Assembly: GCF_021165935.1 (NCBI RefSeq) | Contig: NZ_CP088953.1 | Location: 806,001 to 870,000 of the forward strand | Source of the DNA: Microbulbifer elongatus | Lineage (GTDB): Bacteria > Pseudomonadota > Gammaproteobacteria > Pseudomonadales > Cellvibrionaceae | Direction of reading: 5' to 3' | DNA length: 64,000 nt | Part shown: one piece after another, positions 49,035 to 58,242 of the stretch | Position numbering within the stretch: the stretch's first letter is position 1 | Layout of the letters: each line of letters begins with the position of its first letter | Position numbers and translations under genes: made by a program | The notes under the pieces: generated by a model | Seen by the model: the letters and a program-made list of their open reading frames with translations, nothing else | Database searches by the model: none | What the model was told of the DNA's origin: nothing

Positions 49035-49150
49035 CTCGAAGCTTGTCTGGCTATTGTTGTTGTGATCTTGCCAGCCATACTGCCACAGGCCGCCACCTGC
49101 ACAATGTCCCCGGAGACCGGATTTCGAAATCCGTCGGCTAATCCTGAAGA

Positions 49151-49723
49151 TCAGCGGAATAGCTGAGTTATTAGTGATGCTACCGCGTCTTTATTCCCGG
49201 TAGCGCGCAGATAACTGCGCAATCCAATCAGCTGGATCTGGAACTGACGTGCCGCGAGGGCGGTATCGGTGTCCGCTGGCAGTTCGCCATTGGCGACGGC
49301 CTGGGCCAGTGCTTTCTGGAAGCGCTGTTCGGTGGCTGCCAGCAGTTTGCGGGTTTCGCTCAACAATGCTGCTTCCCCCTCTTCCAGTTCCGACAGCGAT
49401 TTCGCCAGCAGGCACAGTTCGCTTGGTGCGTCGTCTCCCCCTTCAAGAATGACGTGGCGCAAGAAGGCGCGCAGGCCTTCGGTGACCGCGCTGTGCTGGC
49501 TCAGGATCTGGGATAGCTGACCGGCCATACTCTCTGCATAAAAGTGGAGAACTTCGTTGAATAGCCCTGATTTGCTGCCAAATGCGGCATAAATGCTGCC
49601 TGGCTTCAGGTTGGTGGCCTGCTGGATATCCCGGGTGGAGGTGCCGTGGTAACCCTTTTGCCAGAACAGCCGCGTGGCGCTTTCCAGCACGTCCCGGCGA
49701 TCGAATTTTGCGGTATTGGCCAT
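49151..49723 (-). CDS. TetR/AcrR-family transcriptional regulator
   Basis: A 190-residue repressor. The N-terminal HTH is RRDVLESATRLFWQKGYHGTSTRDIQQATNLKPGSIYAAFGSKSGLF, visible as YHGTSTRDIQQATNLK and SIYAAFGSKSGLF; the helical ligand domain is like the TetR_C pattern seen with AhpD-type targets. It is divergent from a carboxymuconolactone decarboxylase-family gene, and three similar palindromes lie in the 216-base gap, so it probably represses both directions. The ligand is unknown. Confidence 0.9.
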   Translation of the reverse strand: MANTAKFDRRDVLESATRLFWQKGYHGTSTRDIQQATNLKPGSIYAAFGSKSGLFNEVLHFYAESMAGQLSQILSQHSAVTEGLRAFLRHVILEGGDDAPSELCLLAKSLSELEEGEAALLSETRKLLAATEQRFQKALAQAVANGELPADTDTALAARQFQIQLIGLRSYLRATGNKDAVASLITQLFR

Positions 49724-49744
49724 GATGCTCTACCTGGTTTGGGG

Positions 49745-49855
49745 TTGAACAGGTGCTCAATGTTATGTCCGCCGGAGGTTTTCAGCAAATCGGGTGGCTC
49801 TGTTGAACGCTTGCTCAAAATTGGGTAGGGTGTGCATTGTTGATCAGTTGCTCAA
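49745..49855. promoter_or_regulatory. Three TTGA-N8-TCAA palindromes, likely TetR operators
   Basis: TTGAACAGGTGCTCAA (49745-49760), TTGAACGCTTGCTCAA (49803-49818) and TTGATCAGTTGCTCAA (49840-49855) share TTGA..C...TGCTCAA. Start spacings are 58 and 37 bases. They sit between the divergent TetR gene and the AhpD-like gene, the expected place for autoregulation and target control. Confidence 0.68.
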
Positions 49856-49939
49856 CAGTTTTGGGCCGCTAACACTACTGTGGTTGGCCGAGCTGATCGC
49901 TATCACTTACCTAACGATCTACATACCCGGAGGTACGAT

Positions 49940-50482
49940 ATGTCCGATTTCAAGATCCACGATATCGAAAGCGCGCCCGAAGACAGCAAGTCGCTGCTGC
50001 AGAACTCTATTGACGCTTTTGGTTCCATTCCCAACCTGCACGGGGTCATGGCGGAGGCGCCCACCGCACTGAAGTCCTACCAGGTATTGCACGAGCAGTT
50101 CCTTAATACCTCGTTTTCTGCGGAAGAAAAAACCGTGGTATGGCAGGCAATCAATGTGGAACACGGTTGCCACTATTGTGTGCCGGCCCACAGCGCCATT
50201 GCCAAGTCCATGAAGGTGGATGATCAAATCAATGAAGCGCTGCGCAACAAGGAGCCCCTGCCCAGCGAGAAACTGGAAGTGCTGCGCGACACGACCCTCG
50301 CCATCGTGCGCGATCGCGGAGTGGTCTCCGACGAGGTGCTGCAGCGGTTTTACGATGCGGGCTACGGCCACCAGCAACTACTGGAGATCATCGTCGGGGT
50401 TGCCCAGAAAGTGATGAGTAATTACATCAATCACTTTGCGGATACGCCGGTGGATAAACAGTTCCAGTCTTTTGTGAAGTAG
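49940..50482 (+). CDS. Carboxymuconolactone decarboxylase-family (AhpD-like) protein
   Basis: A 180-residue protein of the CMD fold. The redox motif HGCHYCVPAHS has Cys77 and Cys80, with His84 completing the AhpD-type CxxC...H proton relay. The ATG at 49940 has GGAGG seven bases upstream. It is likely a peroxidase or disulfide reductase acting on peroxides or other stressors, under control of the divergent TetR regulator. Other roles, such as decarboxylation, lack support. Confidence 0.88.
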   Translation: MSDFKIHDIESAPEDSKSLLQNSIDAFGSIPNLHGVMAEAPTALKSYQVLHEQFLNTSFSAEEKTVVWQAINVEHGCHYCVPAHSAIAKSMKVDDQINEALRNKEPLPSEKLEVLRDTTLAIVRDRGVVSDEVLQRFYDAGYGHQQLLEIIVGVAQKVMSNYINHFADTPVDKQFQSFVK

Positions 50483-50512
50483 CCGCGCAACCTCACGCAC
50501 CGCGCTCTGCCA

Positions 50513-50537
50513 CAAAAAAGGCCGGCAAATGCCGGCC
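50513..50537 (-). terminator. Terminator of the subtilase gene
   Basis: On the minus strand GGCCGGC-ATTT-GCCGGCC (50520-50537) is followed immediately by TTTTTTGTG. It lies just past the subtilase stop and is also downstream of the convergent AhpD-like gene. Confidence 0.82.
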
Positions 50538-50568
50538 AATCAAGGAGGGAGTGGTTTGGTGCTTTCGA

Positions 50569-52650
50569 TCAGGGCGCGGCTTCAGCCTGCAGGGTTACCC
50601 CGGAGTAGTCACTGTATCCGCGAATACTGATGTACCAGGTCCCTGCCTGGGGGTTATTGAAGCTGCAGCTCTCGTCGTTGCCCCAGCGATAGGGGCGGCA
50701 GTCGTAGCTGCCGGTGGTGGGCTGGCTGCCGAAACGCACGTACAGGTCGCCATCGCCACTGCCGCCACTCATCAGCACTTCCAGCGTGCTCATGCCACTG
50801 TTCACGTCCAATGTGAAATGCTGCCAGGCATTGGCTGAGCCGGATACGTTGGTCTCGGTCCAACCGCTGGCGCCGCCACCGCTGCCGCCCTCATCAAAAC
50901 TCCCCACCAGGCTGACGCCGGAGAAGCTGCTATAGGCGCGCACCATCACGTGATAGGTACCGGCCTGCACATTGCTAATGGAGCAGGTTTCGTTGTTGCC
51001 ATTTTGGTAGGGGCGGCAATCGTAGCTGCCGGTAGTGGGCTGGCTGCCGTACTGCACGTACAGGTCGGCATCGCCGCTGCCGCCGGAGATCTGGAAGCTC
51101 AGATTGCTGGCTCCAGCCGGGACTTCCAGAGTGAAGCGCAGTTCCTGACCCGAGCTTGCAGACAGGCCGGTCTCGGCCACTCCATTGGTCAGCTCGCCAT
51201 CACCGGGCTGCGGGTCGCCGCCGCCCCCACCGTTGGCAGCGTTCACCGCAGCCGCTGCGTCGACAATACCGGTCCCGCACTGACTGCAGGAGCCGGGGAA
51301 GTTGCGCGCGGTGCTTTTGAGTATGGATTCCACCTCATCCGGGGTGATACCTCCGTCCACTGCGTAGAGCAGTGCTGCAGCGCCGGCTACGTGTGGAGCG
51401 GCCATGCTGGTACCCTGATAGAAGGCATAGTTGTCACTGCCCGGTCCCTGGGTGCCGCTGTTCAGGGTGGAAAGCACGCCGTTGGAACTCACCGAGGTTT
51501 CGCCCCCGGGTGCCGCCACATCCACCACGCTGCCGTAGTTTGAGTAATAGGCGCGGCTGCCTGCGCGGTTGGTGGAGGCTACGGTAACTACGCCATTACA
51601 GCTGGCCGGGCTGTAATTACCGGCGTTGGCGTTGGAATTACCCGCGGCCACCACCACGGTGGTGCCGAGACTGCGCGCAGTGTTGATGGCATTTTGCGTG
51701 GTGGTGTCACAGCCACCGCCTCCACCAAGGCTCAGGTTCAGCACCTGGGCCGGGTTGGCGTTGGTAGGAACGCCGCTGACGTTGCCGCCGGCGCCCCAGA
51801 TAATGCCATCGGCGATATCCGAGGTGTAACCACCACAGCGGCCGAGTACACGAATAGGGACAATTTTGGATTTGTAGGCAACGCCTGCCACACCGCTGCC
51901 GTTATTGGTTACCGCAGCAATGGTCCCCGCCACGTGGGTGCCGTGCCAGCTGCTGTTGCGTGCCGGTTCCCCGGTGCCACAGGCCCCCGCCGGTGACCAG
52001 TCGCCAGGGTCGCTGGCGTCGCTGTCACGACCATTACCATCCTGAGCCACGGTGGTATCAGAGATCATGTCATAACCGGGCAGCAGGTTGGCATTGAGGT
52101 CCGCGTGGGGGCGGTAGCCGGTGTCGATAACACCAACCACGACCCCTTCGCCCTGGGTCACATCCCATGCGGCCGGTAGATTCAGGCCGCCGGTCGCCTC
52201 AAAATAATGCCACTGTTGGTTGTAGTAGCTGTCGTTGGGGGTGGCCATGGGTTGCATCAAGCGATCGGGCTCCGCGTACTCCACCTGCGGGTCTTGCTGC
52301 AGGCGCGCAATGATTGCGTCGAGTTCCGCCTTGCTTGTGCGCTTTTCCAATTTCATCAACTGCGCACCGGTGGCCAGGCGCCGCATATGCTTAAAGCGAT
52401 GGCCGGCGGTTTGCGCAACGCGGTCGATGGCGGTCTGGGACATCGCCGTCGCATTGGCTCCGGCCATGGTGTTTTTGTACTTCACAATAATGCGATCGGT
52501 AATCACCTCGTCTGCTGCTACCGACATGGCAGAGAGTTCAGGTTCAACCGCATGAGCCGAAAAACTTGCACCGAAACTGGCGCTCAGCAGAAGCGTCGCG
52601 GCGCCGAAAATAGCACCGGGGGAAGGTTTCAATAACGCTGATAATTTCAT
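50569..52650 (-). CDS. Secreted S8 serine protease with two PPC domains
   Basis: About 693 residues. A signal peptide ends SAHA, followed by an inhibitor-I9-like propeptide (residues about 35-120). The subtilase triad is Asp in VIDTGYRPHAD, His in WHGTHVAGT, and Ser in GTSMAAPHVAG. Two C-terminal pre-peptidase (PPC) domains share ISGGSGDADLYV / MSGGSGDGDLYV and QPTTGSYDCRPY. It is likely secreted to scavenge protein, the PPC domains being processed or used in secretion/binding. I chose the ATG at 52650 with GGAGAAA upstream; 52668 and 52713 are in-frame alternatives. Confidence 0.93.
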   Translation of the reverse strand: MKLSALLKPSPGAIFGAATLLLSASFGASFSAHAVEPELSAMSVAADEVITDRIIVKYKNTMAGANATAMSQTAIDRVAQTAGHRFKHMRRLATGAQLMKLEKRTSKAELDAIIARLQQDPQVEYAEPDRLMQPMATPNDSYYNQQWHYFEATGGLNLPAAWDVTQGEGVVVGVIDTGYRPHADLNANLLPGYDMISDTTVAQDGNGRDSDASDPGDWSPAGACGTGEPARNSSWHGTHVAGTIAAVTNNGSGVAGVAYKSKIVPIRVLGRCGGYTSDIADGIIWGAGGNVSGVPTNANPAQVLNLSLGGGGGCDTTTQNAINTARSLGTTVVVAAGNSNANAGNYSPASCNGVVTVASTNRAGSRAYYSNYGSVVDVAAPGGETSVSSNGVLSTLNSGTQGPGSDNYAFYQGTSMAAPHVAGAAALLYAVDGGITPDEVESILKSTARNFPGSCSQCGTGIVDAAAAVNAANGGGGGDPQPGDGELTNGVAETGLSASSGQELRFTLEVPAGASNLSFQISGGSGDADLYVQYGSQPTTGSYDCRPYQNGNNETCSISNVQAGTYHVMVRAYSSFSGVSLVGSFDEGGSGGGASGWTETNVSGSANAWQHFTLDVNSGMSTLEVLMSGGSGDGDLYVRFGSQPTTGSYDCRPYRWGNDESCSFNNPQAGTWYISIRGYSDYSGVTLQAEAAP

Positions 52651-52960
52651 TGTTGCGAATTTCTCCATAATTATTTTTATCGGCGGAGCTGGGTAGAGCC
52701 GCCGTAATGACACCGCGGAACTCCTGCGCGGCGACCCGCAAATATCCCCGCAATTTTGTTACGGATTTATTTAACAAGGTTCTTATATAACGAGGAGATT
52801 CATTTCGCCCACAATTAAAAATGGGGACAATTCTTTGGAATTCGCGCCAAAATTAGGCTTTAAGTGGTACGATCGTAACCCTTTGAGGGTCCGGTGTGAT
52901 GAAGGTCTCGGCGGCTGGCAGCGAATTGATTTTTGGGCGATTGCTCAATATTTGCACCGC
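52651..52960. other. Intergenic stretch upstream of the subtilase gene
   Basis: 310 bases between the subtilase start and the MFS transporter stop, both on the minus strand. The middle is AT-rich. A TTATAT hexamer (minus strand) could be a -10 for the subtilase gene, but its -35 is weak. No terminator, repeat or gene is recognisable. Confidence 0.4.
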
Positions 52961-54166
52961 TCAGGTGTCCGCTGACCCGGCGCGGCGCTGGGTCAGAATG
53001 AAGCCCAGCAAGCCGATCACCGGTCCCGGTAGCAGCAACCAGACCGAGGACGGGCCTATCCGCTCGAACAGTGCACTGGCTCCGGAAATGGCGACGAGGG
53101 TGATGGCAAAACCGATGGAATTCTGAATGGCCAGTGCCGCGCCCACCAACTCGCGCGGGCAGGCAGCGGCGGAGAGTGCAGAAAATTGCGGCGAGTCTGC
53201 GATGACCGTGGCGCCCCAAAAGAGAAGCAGAGCGGCCATGCCGGCCGCCGGCAGCCTGTCCCACAGTAAAGCAAACACCAGCGCACAGCAGCCAGAAGCG
53301 GCGAGCGCTGTGAGGGCGACCGGCCCACTGCCAAATTTTCGTGAAAGTGTACCGCCGATGACACAGCCCAGTGCCCCCGCGGCGATAATCGTAAAGGACA
53401 GACCGGGAATACCCAGTGCAGGAAGCCGTTCGGGCAGGACGGTGCTGGAAACCAGTAGTGGTACCAGCGCCCAGAACGCATAGAGTTCCCACATATGCCC
53501 GAAGTAACCCCAGGCCGCGGCGCGAAAGCGGGGGATGCGAAACGCCTGGAATACCGCCGGTTTGGTGATTCCCCGGGTTTTGGTGACAGGCTGTCTCTGC
53601 GGCTGCGGCAGGTGCGGCCCGTCGCCGAGGTAATACACCAGGGCGGCCGCAACCAGCGCCAGCAGCGAAGACGCGGTAATAATCCACTGCCAGGGCAATC
53701 CCGCACCGGCTTCCCGTAGCCCGTGGGGCAGCGCGGTACCCAGGGTGAGCATTGCCACCAGCTGTGCCAGCGCCGCACCGGCACGGTCTGGTTCCCAGCT
53801 CACAATCAGTTTCATGCCCATGGGATAAATACCGGCAAGGCACACGCCCACGAGAAAACGAAACACCATCGCACTGGTCAGCCCGTCTGCCAGCCACGCG
53901 AAGCAAGCGTTGAACAGGGCGCCCGCCAAGGCGCTTGCGATAAGAATATGGCTCGCGCGAAAGCGGTCCGCGATTCCCCCAAGGGCAAGGACCAGCGTGC
54001 CCAGAATAAATCCGCCCTGTACCGCATTGGTCAGCCAGGCCACATCGGTCACACTGATCTGCCAACTGAGTACAAGATCCTCTGCCGCGCTGTTGGCGCT
54101 GAACCACAGGGAGGTCCCCAGTAGCTGAGCCAGGGCGATAATGGTAATCGGGCTTGAAATTCGCAT
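52961..54166 (-). CDS. MFS transporter of unknown substrate
   Basis: A 401-residue, 12-TM major facilitator. It begins ITIIALAQLLGTSLWFSANS, has a loop GGIADRFRASHILI (the motif A position, somewhat degenerate) and MGMKLIVSWEPDRAGAALAQLVAMLTLGTALP. This resembles the cyanate/nitrate and CynX-like groups only loosely, so I leave the substrate open. The start at 54166 is chosen by the N-terminal helix. It lies 24 bases downstream of a glycosyltransferase gene on the same strand. Confidence 0.85.
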   Translation of the reverse strand: MRISSPITIIALAQLLGTSLWFSANSAAEDLVLSWQISVTDVAWLTNAVQGGFILGTLVLALGGIADRFRASHILIASALAGALFNACFAWLADGLTSAMVFRFLVGVCLAGIYPMGMKLIVSWEPDRAGAALAQLVAMLTLGTALPHGLREAGAGLPWQWIITASSLLALVAAALVYYLGDGPHLPQPQRQPVTKTRGITKPAVFQAFRIPRFRAAAWGYFGHMWELYAFWALVPLLVSSTVLPERLPALGIPGLSFTIIAAGALGCVIGGTLSRKFGSGPVALTALAASGCCALVFALLWDRLPAAGMAALLLFWGATVIADSPQFSALSAAACPRELVGAALAIQNSIGFAITLVAISGASALFERIGPSSVWLLLPGPVIGLLGFILTQRRAGSADT

Positions 54167-54190
54167 GAAAAAGGAAACCGGATATCCGGC

Positions 54191-55438
54191 CTAACTGGCG
54201 TCGGGCCGTGTATTTTTTGCTTCGATCCAGCGGCTCATAAACTCTTCCGCACGGTGTTCCGTGCGCTGCAGAATTCTGCCCCAGATGTTGCGGTTGCGAT
54301 GGGCATGCAGATCGGCGGCGATGGCATTCAGCCGCTCGACAAAAGCCTGCGCATGTTGTGCATAAGAAAAGCCCTCGACCAAAGCCTGTGTGCCGGCCTC
54401 GCGGACGGCCTGCCAGTGGGGCTCGCTTTGATAAATGCGCGCGGCAATATCCGCGAACGGACCCGGATCATCGTTCAGCGGGTAGCCCCAGGCATCCGCT
54501 GGCGCCATCGACTCGGCGCCTACCGGCGTGGTAATGGTGGGCGTTCCACTCAGCCAGCCGTCGAGAATTTTGCCCTTCTGGCCGGCGCCGAAGCGCAGTG
54601 GTGCGAGATTCAGCCGGTACTGGGACAGGGTGGCCAGCGCATCGTCGGTGCGCCCGATAATCCGCAAACCGGATTTGGGATTGTGAAATCGCTGCATGGC
54701 GTGGTCCGCGTAGGCGCCGTACACGTGGCACTCCACGCCGGGCAGCAACGGTCGCAGTGCGGGCCAGATTGCTTCGGCAAGCCAGGCCACCGCGTCGCGA
54801 TTCGGTGCGTGCTTGAAGCCGCCGATCATTGCCAGATGACGGCGCTCGGCGAAACCGGGTGTTGCTGTTGGCTGTGGAAATTCCCGTATCAGAAAAGGCA
54901 GATAGTGCAGCTGCCAGGCCGGCAGGCCGAAGTGCGTTTTAAGTAGATCCACCTCTACCTGGGAAATCATGAGGATGAGATCGCAGCGTGCCATGGCGGC
55001 GATCTCGCGCTCGGCACTGGCGTTAAACAGGTTTACCGGTTGACCACTTTTCAGGGCCTGGTGGCGCGCCTCGCGCAGGCTGTGAAAATCGCTGGTATCC
55101 AGAACCGTCACTGCCTGGGGGCACTGCGCCCGCACCCGCCAGCCAAACTGCTCTTCCATCATAAAGCGATCGTAGATCACCAGAGACGGGTCGAGCGCGC
55201 GCACCCAGTCGTCAAAGCGGGAATCGTTGACGGCGATCTGGTGTTCGCCGTATCCGGTAGTCGCCTGAAACGGCGTAGGCTGAGCCGGACTACCGATCTC
55301 AATCCGGTAGCCCACTTCATTCAGCAGGTCGAGAATATCCAGGGTCCGCCGGCCGGCGGCAGTAGACGCGGGCTCTGGCCACTGCTTGGCGATCAGCAGA
55401 GCGGTTTTTTTTGTGGCGGGGTTGGTACTGCGGGGCAT
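54191..55438 (-). CDS. Glycosyltransferase, GT-B fold
   Basis: A 415-residue soluble enzyme. The N-terminal domain has LIAKQWPEPASTAAGRRTLDIL (typical "P.ps.aG.r" acceptor loop), VIYDRFMMEEQFGWRV, and CDLILMISQVEVDLL. The C-terminal GT1/GT4-like donor domain has LAMIGGFKHAPNRDAVAWL, RIIGRTDD, and APLRFGAGQKGKILDGWLSGTPTITTPVGAESM, recognisable as GAGQKGKILDGW and GTPTITTPVGAE. The sugar and acceptor are unknown. No polysaccharide cluster surrounds it; it neighbours yicC seven bases upstream of the latter's stop. Confidence 0.85.
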   Translation of the reverse strand: MPRSTNPATKKTALLIAKQWPEPASTAAGRRTLDILDLLNEVGYRIEIGSPAQPTPFQATTGYGEHQIAVNDSRFDDWVRALDPSLVIYDRFMMEEQFGWRVRAQCPQAVTVLDTSDFHSLREARHQALKSGQPVNLFNASAEREIAAMARCDLILMISQVEVDLLKTHFGLPAWQLHYLPFLIREFPQPTATPGFAERRHLAMIGGFKHAPNRDAVAWLAEAIWPALRPLLPGVECHVYGAYADHAMQRFHNPKSGLRIIGRTDDALATLSQYRLNLAPLRFGAGQKGKILDGWLSGTPTITTPVGAESMAPADAWGYPLNDDPGPFADIAARIYQSEPHWQAVREAGTQALVEGFSYAQHAQAFVERLNAIAADLHAHRNRNIWGRILQRTEHRAEEFMSRWIEAKNTRPDAS

Positions 55439-55445
55439 CGGCTGA

Positions 55446-56315
55446 TTATTCGATATTCTGCACCTGCTCGCGCATCTGTTCGATCAATACTTTCAGCTCG
55501 ACCGCGGCCTGGGTGGTATCGGTCACCACCGCTTTGGAGGAGAGTGTATTGGCCTCGCGGTTGAATTCCTGCATCAGGAAATCCAGGCGACGACCGATGG
55601 GGCCGCCGTTTTTGAGGACGCGGCGGGTTTCAGTGATATGCGCGTCGAGGCGGTCGAGCTCTTCATCGACGTCCGCTTTCTGCGCGAGGATGGCGATCTC
55701 CTGCTCGATGCGATCTCTGTCGATCTCTTCGAGCAGTTCCTCCAGGCGGCCTCGCAGCTTGTCGCGCTGGTTCTGTAAAATCTGCGGCAGCAGTGCGCGA
55801 ACGGTGGCCACCTGCTCGTCGATACCTTTGATGCGCGCCTCGATAAAACCGGCCAGCTCCGCACCTTCCCGTTCACGGTTATCCACAACCTGCGCCAGCG
55901 CTTGCCTGAAACCGTCGAGTATGGCCTTGGCCTGTTCCTCCGCATCGGTTTCCGGTTCGGCGATGACACCGGGCCACTTCAGTATTTCCAACGGGTTCAC
56001 TGGCTGGCTTTGTGGTGCCACCTGGGCTGCGGCATTCAGCAGCTCCTGCGCCAATGCCTGATTCACCTTGATACCGGTCACCTCACCGCTATTGGCTTTC
56101 AGGTTCAGAGTCATTTCCACCTTGCCGCGATTCAGGGTCTTGCGCAGCAGTTCCCGCAATTTGGGCTCCAGTGCGCGGCCGGCTTCCGGCAGGCGGAAAT
56201 GAGGCTCCAGGTAGCGATGATTGACGGAGCGCATTTCCCACACGGCGGTGCCGGTGGAATAGTTGACTTCCGCGCGCCCGAAGGCGGTCATGCTGCGCAC
56301 TTTGTTGTTGGCCAT
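55446..56315 (-). CDS. yicC: YicC family endoribonuclease
   Basis: A 289-residue protein of the YicC family: N-terminal VRSMTAFGRAEV, EMRSVNHRYLEPHFRLP, then C-terminal DVDEELDRLDAHITETRRVL and GGPIGRRLDFLMQEFNREANTLSSKA, seen as GRRLDFLMQEFNREANTL. Members cut RNA (for example, the E. coli protein acts with PNPase in sRNA degradation). The ATG at 56315 is used by homology. It is divergent from rph, a placement conserved in Pseudomonas and relatives. Confidence 0.94.
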   Translation of the reverse strand: MANNKVRSMTAFGRAEVNYSTGTAVWEMRSVNHRYLEPHFRLPEAGRALEPKLRELLRKTLNRGKVEMTLNLKANSGEVTGIKVNQALAQELLNAAAQVAPQSQPVNPLEILKWPGVIAEPETDAEEQAKAILDGFRQALAQVVDNREREGAELAGFIEARIKGIDEQVATVRALLPQILQNQRDKLRGRLEELLEEIDRDRIEQEIAILAQKADVDEELDRLDAHITETRRVLKNGGPIGRRLDFLMQEFNREANTLSSKAVVTDTTQAAVELKVLIEQMREQVQNIE

Positions 56316-56470
56316 AATATTGCCGTACTCCGGAAATACAGTGAGGTCAGGGGTAAAAAACAGCGGCAAAGCATAGCACAGGGTGATTGCGTGCTTTGAT
56401 GGCTATAATGCCGGGCTCCGAAAGTGAACCATGACATTCGTCGAAATTTTCTAAAGATCAGAGGTGCTAT

Positions 56471-57190
56471 ATGCAGCGACCCAGCGGCCGCAAACCGGAA
56501 CAACTGCGCGATGTGCGCATCACCCGCAACTATACCCGTCACGCAGAGGGCTCGGTGCTGGTGGAATTCGGTGACACCAAAGTGCTGTGCAATGCTTCGG
56601 TGGCGGCGGAAGTGCCGCGCTTCCTGCGCGGCCAGGGCAGCGGCTGGATCACCGCGGAATACGGCATGTTGCCCCGCTCTACCGGCTCCCGTATGGGGCG
56701 TGAGGCGGCCCGAGGCAAACAGGGTGGCCGCACGGTGGAGATACAGCGACTGATTGGCCGCTCCCTGCGTGCCGCGGTCGATCTGAAGGCCCTGGGTGAG
56801 CATCAGATCACCCTCGATTGCGACGTGATTCAGGCCGATGGCGGCACCCGTACCGCGTCGATTACCGGCGCCTGTGTGGCCCTGGTGGACGCCATCCGCT
56901 TTATGCAGCGGGAAAAGATGATTGCCACTGATCCATTGAACAATATGGTCGCGGCAATCTCAGTAGGGATTTATGACGGTGAAGCGGTGCTGGATCTGGA
57001 TTACCCGGAAGACTCCAATGCGGATACCGATATGAATCTGGTGATGGCAGAAGACGGCGGTATGATCGAGGTGCAGGGCACCGCAGAAGGCGCACCGTTT
57101 ACCGAGCATCAGTTCGCGGAGATGTTGGCGCTTGGCAAGGCGGGCATCAAGGAGTTGGTCGAGCTACAGAAGAAAGCGCTGGCGGAATAG
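56471..57190 (+). CDS. rph: Ribonuclease PH
   Basis: A 239-residue phosphorolytic RNase. It begins [21 protein letters not shown] and carries [30 protein letters not shown], the phosphate-binding Arg region [21 protein letters not shown] (GRSLRA) and the active-site [17 protein letters not shown]. It trims tRNA 3' ends with phosphate in the cytoplasm. The C-terminus is complete (unlike the K-12 frameshift). It is followed by an inverted repeat and a terminator. Confidence 0.96.
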   Translation: MQRPSGRKPEQLRDVRITRNYTRHAEGSVLVEFGDTKVLCNASVAAEVPRFLRGQGSGWITAEYGMLPRSTGSRMGREAARGKQGGRTVEIQRLIGRSLRAAVDLKALGEHQITLDCDVIQADGGTRTASITGACVALVDAIRFMQREKMIATDPLNNMVAAISVGIYDGEAVLDLDYPEDSNADTDMNLVMAEDGGMIEVQGTAEGAPFTEHQFAEMLALGKAGIKELVELQKKALAE

Positions 57191-57192
57191 GT

Positions 57193-57281
57193 GGTGGATG
57201 CGCTTTGCTTATCCACCCTACTCCAGTTCGGAGGATACGCAGGATGGTTGCCGTAGGGTAGATAAGCGCAGCGCATCTACC
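57193..57281. repeat. GGTGGATGCGC inverted repeat
   Basis: Two 29-base arms, 57193-57221 and 57253-57281, are reverse complements with about four mismatches; the first begins GGTGGATGCGCTTTGC and ends CCACCCTAC. A 31-base spacer separates them. Similar intergenic elements are familiar from other gammaproteobacteria. It starts three bases after the rph stop. Confidence 0.75.
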
Positions 57282-57301
57282 AGCTCGGCTGGCCACAAAC
57301 G

Positions 57302-57338
57302 AAAAAGGGCCCGCTGGTTTTCCAGCGGGCCCTTTTTC
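57302..57338. terminator. Bidirectional terminator between rph and crc
   Basis: AAAAAGGGCCCGCTGG and CCAGCGGGCCCTTTTT form a 16-bp perfect hairpin with a TTTT loop. It serves both convergent genes. Confidence 0.9.
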
Positions 57339-57351
57339 GTGATGTTGGAAA

Positions 57352-58119
57352 TCAGACTTCCAGGTCGTAATCCATGATCAGTGGCAGGTGGCTGGAAAAT
57401 TTGACGTTCTTGTTGATAGCGCCGTATTCGATCTTGTTTTTCAGGGTCTGCGACACGATCTGCATATCGGTACGCCAGCCGTCGCCCTGACCCGGTTCGC
57501 CGCTTGGCCACCAGGTAAATTCATCGGCATCTTTGACCACCCGGCGGAAGGCGTCGATGTAGCCGATCTCGTTGAACAACTGGTCCAGCCAGCGCTGCTC
57601 GTGGCGCATGAATCCGGGGGTGTCCTGATGGTCCTGCCAGTTCTGCACGTCGGCGCGACGGTGTGCCATGCCCCAGTTGCCGCAGAAAATAAAATCCCGG
57701 CGCTTGCGGCTGATCTTGGCCAGATGGGCCTGCATATCGTCAAAGAACTGGACTTTCACCTCCAGTGACGCTTCGTCCGTGGCGACCGGCGCCAGCAGGG
57801 AGCCAACGCTCAGGCGTTCAAAGTCCGCCTGCAGGTAGCGGCCGTACATATCCACACCGTTGGCAAAGCCCATACCGTAAATCAGCGCTTTCGGCTGGGC
57901 ACGGGTATAGATGGCGACGCCATTTTCATGGGGGGTGCCAGAATCGAAGAAATAGCTGTAGTAGCCGTCCGGATGGAAGATGGGGTGATCCAGCTCCGGT
58001 TCCAGTGAGCGCAGATCCTGGAGGCAGATGATGTCTGCGTCCTGTTCTGCCAGCCGGTCGTAAAGCCCGCGCTGTGCAGCCTGATGCACACCATCCACGG
58101 ACAAACTCACTATTCGCAT
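57352..58119 (-). CDS. crc: Crc, exonuclease III-like catabolite repression protein
   Basis: A 255-residue exonuclease/endonuclease/phosphatase-fold protein, closest by its motifs and context to Crc. It starts MRIVSLSVDGVHQAAQRGLYDRL and has DIICLQDLRSLEPELD, GRYLQADFERLSVGSLL and PLIMDYD, each matching Crc. As in Crc, the nuclease residues are degenerate: LQD where ExoIII has LQE, GNWG where it has GDxN, and SSH where it has SDH. It is therefore probably not a nuclease; in Pseudomonas it assists Hfq in translational repression of catabolic mRNAs. It lies between rph and pyrE, as in Pseudomonas. Confidence 0.88.
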   Translation of the reverse strand: MRIVSLSVDGVHQAAQRGLYDRLAEQDADIICLQDLRSLEPELDHPIFHPDGYYSYFFDSGTPHENGVAIYTRAQPKALIYGMGFANGVDMYGRYLQADFERLSVGSLLAPVATDEASLEVKVQFFDDMQAHLAKISRKRRDFIFCGNWGMAHRRADVQNWQDHQDTPGFMRHEQRWLDQLFNEIGYIDAFRRVVKDADEFTWWPSGEPGQGDGWRTDMQIVSQTLKNKIEYGAINKNVKFSSHLPLIMDYDLEV

Positions 58120-58242
58120 TATTAGCCCCTTACCAGCGGACTGTGTAAAATTGCAGTCGTTATTCGTCTGAACATTTTTCGATTGCCGCCCCCCTTTCCG
58201 TGGGGACCTTCCTTCACCTTAGCCAATAGTTATCAAATTGCC

